A stretch of 64,000 nucleotides of DNA from an uncultured Candidatus Saccharibacteria bacterium (lineage in GTDB: Bacteria; Patescibacteriota; Saccharimonadia; Saccharimonadales; Saccharimonadaceae). Where the stretch lies: contig CAOLNK010000001.1 in NCBI GenBank assembly GCA_948477625.1, positions 107,386 through 171,385 of the forward strand, in the 5' to 3' direction. The notes under the pieces were generated by a model. The model was not told the DNA's origin, did no database searches, and saw nothing but the letters and a program-made list of their open reading frames with translations. A program made the translations under genes and the position numbers. Each line of letters starts with the position of its first letter. Within the stretch, counting starts at the first letter, position 1. Below, in pieces: positions 63,937 to 64,000 of this stretch.

Positions 63937-64000
63937 CATCTCCCCCTCTACATGTCTAATACAGTACTAAGGCAGCGGAGGGGGAAACCGGCGTAGCGGG
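63937..64000 (-). pseudogene. Dispersed lectin-like cassette 6 (3' end only; runs off the window)
   Basis: Minus-strand sequence at the right edge: the codons for (Y)AGFPLRCLSTVLDM, stop, and the conserved GAGGGGGAGATGAAC tail with the perfect TCCCCCTC/GAGGGGGA inverted repeat. It starts 3 bp from the convergent DUF3850 stop. The rest lies beyond the window, so whether it is a cassette or the end of a full-length gene cannot be told. Confidence 0.65.

Overview
This window reads like a chromosome segment of a very reduced bacterium of the Candidate Phyla Radiation (Patescibacteria), most likely a Candidatus Saccharibacteria (TM7) member. Pointers to this are the stand-alone housekeeping genes with few biosynthetic partners, FISUMP-type lectin-like fragments, tRNAs with encoded CCA, many promoters whose -10 box sits 6-9 bp from the ATG, and a Csc-like set of surface proteins. 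TGA is used as a stop (for example recO), so this is the standard bacterial code, not code 25. The lineage is inferred from gene content, not from a marker tree.

Layout. 1-2.7 kb: 3' end of pheT, an anchored FKBP isomerase, thioredoxin reductase and an orphan membrane protein. 2.8-7.2 kb: exonuclease I and uvrA. 7.2-13.9 kb: a surface-protein island. Two paralogous secreted proteins face away from each other around a tyrosine recombinase and are bounded by a 209-bp perfect inverted repeat. Two DUF916-like proteins, a protein with a sortase-like C-terminus and a Pro/Thr-rich anchored protein follow. 14-21.7 kb: tRNAs, methyltransferase, SPFH protein, pyruvate kinase, phosphoglycerate kinase, bL25. 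21.8-26.5 kb: orphan proteins with structured leaders, a sugar-kinase-like/aldolase fusion and a 0.5-kb structured RNA candidate. 26.5-35.7 kb: bL27, RNA methyltransferase, LPG-synthase-like protein, exonuclease VII, a soluble histidine kinase/receiver pair, recO, rarA and pyrophosphatase. 36.5-47 kb: ABC exporter, glyS, ADP-ribosylglycohydrolase, a PD-(D/E)XK protein, a lone purC and glyA. 47-51 kb: tRNAs, a flavoredoxin-rubredoxin, a DsbA system and small RNA candidates. 51-64 kb: hisS, surface/membrane proteins, GtrA, ATP-grasp, LemA-HtpX, ligA, uvrB and a frameshifted DUF3850 gene.

Three patterns cut across the window. (1) A promoter-inversion switch at 8.1-9.5 kb: the -35 box lies just inside the invertible segment and the -10 box inside the inverted repeat, so only one of two surface proteins has a complete promoter at a time. 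(2) Six dispersed, N-terminally truncated copies of one hypervariable C-terminal lectin-like domain (14.2, 34.8, 46.9, 50.2, 51.0 and 63.9 kb). They lie in intergenic gaps, five of them close behind the end of a neighbouring gene or RNA, share conserved borders and mostly end in a hairpin. They could be a repertoire for gene conversion or retrohoming. (3) Two promoter classes: near-leaderless promoters for housekeeping genes, and strong TTGACA-17-TACAAT promoters whose transcripts begin with a small hairpin and a long leader, mostly for orphan genes.

DNA repair and replication genes are well represented (sbcB, uvrA, uvrB, xseAB, recO, rarA, ligA). Central metabolism here is limited to lower glycolysis, aldolase, SHMT and pyrophosphatase, which fits a host-dependent lifestyle. 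No reverse transcriptase, CRISPR array, rRNA or transposase was seen.
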